Positions 59,935 to 64,000 of a stretch of DNA of 64,000 nucleotides are shown piece by piece. A program made the translations under genes and the position numbers. How positions within the stretch are numbered: position 1 is the stretch's first letter; each line of letters begins with the position of its first letter. Source of the stretch: Gordonia sp049847105 (GTDB taxonomy: Bacteria; Actinomycetota; Actinomycetes; Mycobacteriales; Mycobacteriaceae); contig NZ_JBNCNS010000005.1 in the NCBI RefSeq assembly GCF_049847105.1, forward strand, positions 186,001-250,000, written 5' to 3'. A model generated the notes under the pieces. That model saw only the letters and a program-made list of their open reading frames with translations, had not been told where the DNA came from and did not search any database.

Positions 59935-60887
59935 CTGCCTCGACGAGTGCGGCGGTGGCCCGTGAGCTGACCGACGTCCCGGCGGTGACCATCCTCTGTC
60001 ATGTCCGCCCCGACGCGGACACCATCGGCAGCGGTCTGGCGCTCGGATTGGCGCTCGACCGACAGGGCGTCGACGTGGAGGTCGCCTTCCCGGACACGGT
60101 CGCACTGCCGACGACGCTGGCCGGGTTGCCCGGCAGCACCCTGCTGGTCGCGGCACACGAGCTGGTCGGACATCCCGTGGTGGTCTCGGTGGACGCGGCC
60201 AGTCTGGGCCGCCTGGATTCGTTGGCTGCGGTGTTCACCGCCGCCGAGCGGTCGATGACCATCGATCACCATGCGTCCAACACGGGATTCGGCGACCTCG
60301 ACCTGATCGATGCGGCCGCGGACTGTACAGCCGTGCTCGTGTTGTCGGTGCTCGACGACCTGGGCGTGGAGATCGACGACGACATCGCGACGTGTCTCTA
60401 CGCAGGCCTCGTGACCGATACCGGCTCGTTCCGCTGGGCGCGTCCCGAATCGTTCCGGATCGCCGCACGCCTGCTCGACGCCGGAGTCGACGCGCGTACC
60501 TGGAGTCGCGACCTGCTCGACAGCCATCCGTTCCGGTGGCTCGAGATGGTGGCCTCGGTGCTCGGCGGTGCCCGACTGGTCCCGGAGGCCTGCCAGGGTG
60601 AGGGACTGGTCTACGCGATTGTCGGGCACGACATCCTCTCCGGCATGAGCTGGGAGGAGTCGGAGAGCGTCGTCGACATCGTCCGGACTGCGAACGAGGC
60701 CGAGGTGGCTGCGGTGTTCAAGGAGACCGGGCCGGCGACCTGGACGGTGTCGTTGCGCTCCAAGCGCCACGTCGACCTGGTGCCGATCGCAGCGTCACAC
60801 GGTGGTGGCGGGCATCGTCACGCATCTGGATACAGCGATGCGGGAACCGCCGACGAGGTCGTCGCGAATCTGCTGGAGTCGCTCTGA
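59931..60887 (+). CDS. nrnA: Bifunctional oligoribonuclease/PAP phosphatase NrnA (DHH family)
   Basis: 318 residues from the coupled GTG. Degrades short RNA oligomers and 3'-phosphoadenosine 5'-phosphate. Seen: CHVRPDADTIGSGLALGLAL, the DHH motif in MTIDHHASNTGFGDL, a second metal segment, and the DHHA1 tail ASHGGGGHRHASGYSDAG. Position after rbfA matches Rv2837c, which also acts on cyclic dinucleotides. Confidence 0.93.
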   Translation: MTASTSAAVARELTDVPAVTILCHVRPDADTIGSGLALGLALDRQGVDVEVAFPDTVALPTTLAGLPGSTLLVAAHELVGHPVVVSVDAASLGRLDSLAAVFTAAERSMTIDHHASNTGFGDLDLIDAAADCTAVLVLSVLDDLGVEIDDDIATCLYAGLVTDTGSFRWARPESFRIAARLLDAGVDARTWSRDLLDSHPFRWLEMVASVLGGARLVPEACQGEGLVYAIVGHDILSGMSWEESESVVDIVRTANEAEVAAVFKETGPATWTVSLRSKRHVDLVPIAASHGGGGHRHASGYSDAGTADEVVANLLESL

Positions 60888-60892
60888 GCCGA

Positions 60893-62242
60893 GTGAGCAC
60901 CGGAGAAACCGCGAGCGGGCGTCGGATAGCCGTTCTGACGGTCTCCGCACTGGCGGTGCTCATCGCGCCACCCATCTACCTGCTGCTCGACCTGGCGGTG
61001 GTGGGTCGCCTGGGTGGCCGGGAGCTCGCCGCTCTCGGGGTCGCGACACTCGTGCTATCGGTGATCAGCACGCAACTCACCTTCCTCTCGTATGGCACCA
61101 CTGCACGGGCGGCGCGGCGCTTCGGCGCCGGGGACCGCGCGGGAGCGGTGTTCGAAGGCGTGCAGGCGAGCTGGATCGCGGTCTCGGTCGGTGCGGTCCT
61201 GGTCGCCGTCATGTATCCGCTGGCCCCGGTCGTGCTCCGGGTGCTCGTCGGTGGCGGTTCTCCGGAGGCGGAGCAGGTCGTCGTCGACGCGACCGGATGG
61301 TTGCGGATCGCGATGTTCGGTGTCCCGCTGATCCTGCTGTCGATGGCGGGCAACGGGTGGATGCGCGGTGTCCAGGAAACCCGCCGGCCCGTTCTCTACG
61401 TGATCGCGGGCCTCGTCGTCGCCGCGGTCCTCGTCGTCGGACTCACCCACGGGATCGGCCCGTTCCCCCGTCTGGGACTCCCGGGCAGCGCAGTGGCCAA
61501 CCTGATCGGACAGGGCATCACCGGGCTGCTGTTCGCGGTGCGCGTCATTCGGGAGGCACGCCGATCGGCGGTGACGAGCCTTGCACCGCAGTGGGCGGTG
61601 ATGCGCGCACAACTCGTGATGGCGCGCGACCTCGTCCTGCGGAGCCTCTCGTTCCAGGTGTGCTTCCTGTCCGCGGCCGCCGTCGCGGCGCGCTTCGGGG
61701 TGTCGGCCGTGGCGGCCCATCAGGTGGTGCTGCAGCTGTGGGAGTTCATGTCCCTGTTCCTCGACTCCCTGGCGATCGCCGCGCAGGCGCTGGTCGGTGC
61801 CGCGCTCGGTGGGGGCGCGGTGGGAGCGGCCGTCGGCGTCGCCCGACGCGTGACCGTGGTGTCGCTGCTCGCCGCGGGTCTGATGGCCGGTGTGTTCGCA
61901 CTCGGAGCGGGGCTGATCCCCCGTCTGTTCACCTCCGATCCGGAGATCCTCGACGCAATCGCCGTACCGTGGTGGTTCTTCGTCGCGATGCTGCCGATCG
62001 CGGGCATCGTGTTCGCGCTCGACGGCGTTCTCCTCGGCAGTGGTGATGCCGGATTCCTGCGTACCGCAACACTTGTCGCCGCCCTCGTCGGATTTCTCCC
62101 GCTGATCTGGATGTCCCTCGCCTTCGACTGGGGACTCGCGGGGATCTGGACCGGGCTCGTGGTGTTCATGCTCCTGCGGCTCGCGGCGGTCGTCTTCCGG
62201 GTCCGGTCGGGTCGCTGGCACCGCACCGGGGTGGACGCCTGA
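60893..62242 (+). CDS. MATE-family efflux protein (DinF type)
   Basis: 449 residues with GTG start five bases after nrnA. About twelve hydrophobic segments. Seen: the MATE N-terminal PPIYLLLDLAVVGRLGGREL, then AANGWMRG-like MAGNGWMRGVQETRRPVLYV and VSAVAAHQVVLQLWEFMSLF. Would export cationic compounds using Na+ or H+. Order nrnA-dinF as in M. tuberculosis (Rv2837c-Rv2836c). Confidence 0.9.
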   Translation: MSTGETASGRRIAVLTVSALAVLIAPPIYLLLDLAVVGRLGGRELAALGVATLVLSVISTQLTFLSYGTTARAARRFGAGDRAGAVFEGVQASWIAVSVGAVLVAVMYPLAPVVLRVLVGGGSPEAEQVVVDATGWLRIAMFGVPLILLSMAGNGWMRGVQETRRPVLYVIAGLVVAAVLVVGLTHGIGPFPRLGLPGSAVANLIGQGITGLLFAVRVIREARRSAVTSLAPQWAVMRAQLVMARDLVLRSLSFQVCFLSAAAVAARFGVSAVAAHQVVLQLWEFMSLFLDSLAIAAQALVGAALGGGAVGAAVGVARRVTVVSLLAAGLMAGVFALGAGLIPRLFTSDPEILDAIAVPWWFFVAMLPIAGIVFALDGVLLGSGDAGFLRTATLVAALVGFLPLIWMSLAFDWGLAGIWTGLVVFMLLRLAAVVFRVRSGRWHRTGVDA

Positions 62243-62309
62243 GTCATCCGGTCGGACGGTTCGCGTCGGCCCTGGGTGGACTGCGGCCGAGTTCGGTTAC
62301 CCTTACCTG

Positions 62310-63065
62310 ATGTCGATCCGATCTGTCGTCGTCCTCGTCACCGGCGTCCTCGCCATGATCCTCTCCATCGTCGCCGCGCCCGCGGCGAACGCCGCGCCCC
62401 CGACGACGCGAGTGTTGATCATCCCCGGCCAGTACGTGGGCGCGCTCCCGTTCGTGCCGATGGCCGACAACCTGACCTTCCGCGGGTATCCGACCACGGT
62501 GCTCGATCTGCCCGGATTCGACATGAAGACCGATGCGAAGAAGATCGGTGTCGCGGTCGACCGGATCCATCGCGAGCATCCGACAGATCGCATCGCGCTG
62601 GTGGGCCACAGTATCGGCGGCGTGAGCGCCCGCTACTACCTCAAGGAGATGGGCGGGCATGCCAAGGTTGCGACCTACGTGGCGGCCGGCTCGCCCCAAT
62701 ACGGCTCACCCGGTGCCTGTGGTCAGAAGGCGGCGCCCGAGGTCTGCCCGGGTACGTCCTTCATGAAGTCGCTGAACAAGGGCGACGACACCCCGGGCAA
62801 GACCGGGTATTACGGGGTGCGCAGCGCCCGTGAGTGGGTCGACGGTCACCTCGACGGCGGGCAGTGCCGGGTCACTCCGCTCCCGGCGAACGAGTCGTTG
62901 CCGAAGCTCGGTCTCGAGCACACCTTCGAGCCGTTCGACCCGAAGTTCTGGGACGTCACCGTCGCCGCGATCAACGGGCAGTGCCGCGGCCGGTTCGTCA
63001 CCGAGCCGGACGGCGTCCTGACCTACCAGAAGTCGGCGCAGCCCGGGGCGCCGGGCTACCGCTGA
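62310..63065 (+). CDS. Secreted alpha/beta-hydrolase lipase
   Basis: 251 residues. Seen: a signal peptide (MSIRSVVVLVTGVLAMILSI then APAANA-APP with an AxA cleavage site), LIIPGQYVGALPFVPMADNL at the oxyanion side, nucleophile elbow ALVGHSIGGVSARYYLKEMG with Ser, and four cysteines in the C-terminal half that could form two disulfides. This fits the class of secreted triacylglycerol lipases and phospholipase-like enzymes. Acid residue and His were not assigned. Starts 68 bp after the MATE gene, with no clear terminator between. Confidence 0.84.
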   Translation: MSIRSVVVLVTGVLAMILSIVAAPAANAAPPTTRVLIIPGQYVGALPFVPMADNLTFRGYPTTVLDLPGFDMKTDAKKIGVAVDRIHREHPTDRIALVGHSIGGVSARYYLKEMGGHAKVATYVAAGSPQYGSPGACGQKAAPEVCPGTSFMKSLNKGDDTPGKTGYYGVRSAREWVDGHLDGGQCRVTPLPANESLPKLGLEHTFEPFDPKFWDVTVAAINGQCRGRFVTEPDGVLTYQKSAQPGAPGYR

Positions 63066-63127
63066 CCGGTCGGTCGTGACAGCGGCCGCTCGGAGGTGAG
63101 CCACCGCACATCGTTAGGCTGGTGGGC

Positions 63128-64000
63128 ATGGCGACGTTGTGGGCAATCAGTGATCTCCATGTCGCACATCGGGGCAACGAGCACATCGTCGACCAGTTGC
63201 GGCCGCAGAGCGGCGACGACTGGCTGATCGTCGCGGGCGACGTGGCCGAGCGCACCGACGACATCATCGACACCCTGCGGCGGCTACGCACCCGGTTCCA
63301 CACGGTGGTGTGGGTACCGGGCAATCACGAGCTCTACACGACGGCGAAGGACCCGCTGCAGATCTTCGGGGTGGCGCGTTATGACTATCTGGTCCAGGCG
63401 TGCCGCGACATCGGGGTGGTCACCCCTGAGGACATCTATCCGCTGTTCGACCCGGGCAACGGGGCGCAGCCGGTGCGGGTGGTGCCGATGTTCTTGCTCT
63501 ACGACTACACATTCCGGCCCGAGGGCACGACGACGACACTCACCGCACTCGCGCTGGCCCGCGAACGCAACGTGGTCGCCACCGACGAGTTCCTGCTGTC
63601 GCCCGAGCCCTATCCGACCCGGGATGCCTGGGGGCGGGCCCGCGTCGAGGCCACCCGTAACCGGCTCGAGGCCATCGACCCGGCCGAGCCGACAGTGCTG
63701 ATCAACCACTGGCCGTTGCGGCGCGAACCCACCGATGTGCTGATGTACCCGGAGTTCGCGCTGTGGTGCGGCAGCGAGCTGACCGCGGACTGGCACACCC
63801 GGTATCACGCGGCATGCTGCGTGTACGGGCACCTGCACATCCCGCGGACCACCTGGTACGACGGTGTCCGGTTCGAAGAGGTGTCGGTCGGATACCCGCG
63901 CGAGTGGAAGCGGCGTGGGCTACCGGATCCGTTGCTGCGGGCCATCATCCCGGACCCGGGACTCACCGAGGCCGACCTAGCGGGACATGGCGCACGGTTC
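63128..64000 (+). CDS. Calcineurin-like metallophosphoesterase, 3' end cut by the window
   Basis: 291 residues seen from ATG 63128 with no stop before the window end. Seen, in order, the five metal-ligand blocks: AISDLHVAHRGNE, IVAGDVAERTDD, PGNHELYTTA, VLINHWPLRR and VYGHLHIPRTTW. Function unknown; by synteny with M. tuberculosis Rv2795c the next gene should be pptT, the phosphopantetheinyl transferase, just outside the window. Confidence 0.9.
   Translation, partial: MATLWAISDLHVAHRGNEHIVDQLRPQSGDDWLIVAGDVAERTDDIIDTLRRLRTRFHTVVWVPGNHELYTTAKDPLQIFGVARYDYLVQACRDIGVVTPEDIYPLFDPGNGAQPVRVVPMFLLYDYTFRPEGTTTTLTALALARERNVVATDEFLLSPEPYPTRDAWGRARVEATRNRLEAIDPAEPTVLINHWPLRREPTDVLMYPEFALWCGSELTADWHTRYHAACCVYGHLHIPRTTWYDGVRFEEVSVGYPREWKRRGLPDPLLRAIIPDPGLTEADLAGHGARF

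Overview
The window is one contiguous piece of a high-GC actinobacterial chromosome, most likely order Mycobacteriales and probably Gordonia or a close relative. The evidence is a mycothione reductase, an antigen-85-type esterase, a PapA-type acyltransferase, a DosS/DosR pair, DtxR/IdeR-like iron boxes, many GTG starts, many 4-bp ATGA/GTGA gene overlaps, and a gene order that follows, from memory, the Mycobacterium tuberculosis stretch from comM/dprA (Rv2897c-Rv2896c) to dinF (Rv2836c) and Rv2795c. The genus is inferred, not proven. I saw no rRNA, tRNA, CRISPR array, prophage or intact insertion sequence.

Layout. 1-5.5 kb: comM (5' end cut off), dprA, a 493-bp gene-poor gap, a TetR regulator divergent from an iron-boxed siderophore-interacting flavoprotein, xerC, and an M23 peptidase whose end overlaps xerC. 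5.5-7.6 kb: rpsB-tsf with a leader, an internal hairpin and a strong terminator. 7.6-13.1 kb: an accessory block of MFS exporter and PapA-like acyltransferase (minus), divergent from an antigen-85-like esterase and a glucosyl-3-phosphoglycerate synthase-like glycosyltransferase (plus); together they look like a small glycolipid assembly and export system. 13.3-25.1 kb: pyrH, frr, cdsA, lapA-like, rlmN, DUF2631, puuE-like, dxr, rip1, ispG, a GNAT protein and a penicillin-binding lipoprotein. 25.1-28.1 kb: an iron or heme ABC importer.

28.2-43.5 kb: map, cobQ, a hydrolase, a molybdopterin oxidoreductase with its likely reductase, mtr, another hydrolase, mqo, a GNAT protein, a fused chelatase, cobO, cobB, and a DosS-like heme sensor kinase coupled to cobB. 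43.5-47 kb: a frameshifted AbiEi/DUF559-type pseudogene, a DosR-like regulator with a candidate DosR box, and an acyl-CoA synthetase. 47-51.3 kb: cobA, efpA, a flavin-binding oxidase-like protein and yaaA. 51.4-64 kb: proS, a lipoprotein/DUF4439 pair, the rimP-nusA-ylxR-infB-rbfA-nrnA-MATE translation/RNA cluster, a secreted lipase and a metallophosphoesterase cut by the window end.

Two blocks interrupt the M. tuberculosis-like order: the glycolipid block between tsf and pyrH, and the dosS/pseudogene/dosR/fadD block between cobB and cobA. They are the best places to look for something new. Small structured elements are also worth attention: a two-copy dispersed inverted repeat (29.1 and 43.6 kb), hairpins inside the rpsB-tsf and infB-rbfA transcription units, and a 13-codon leader frame overlapping the nusA start.
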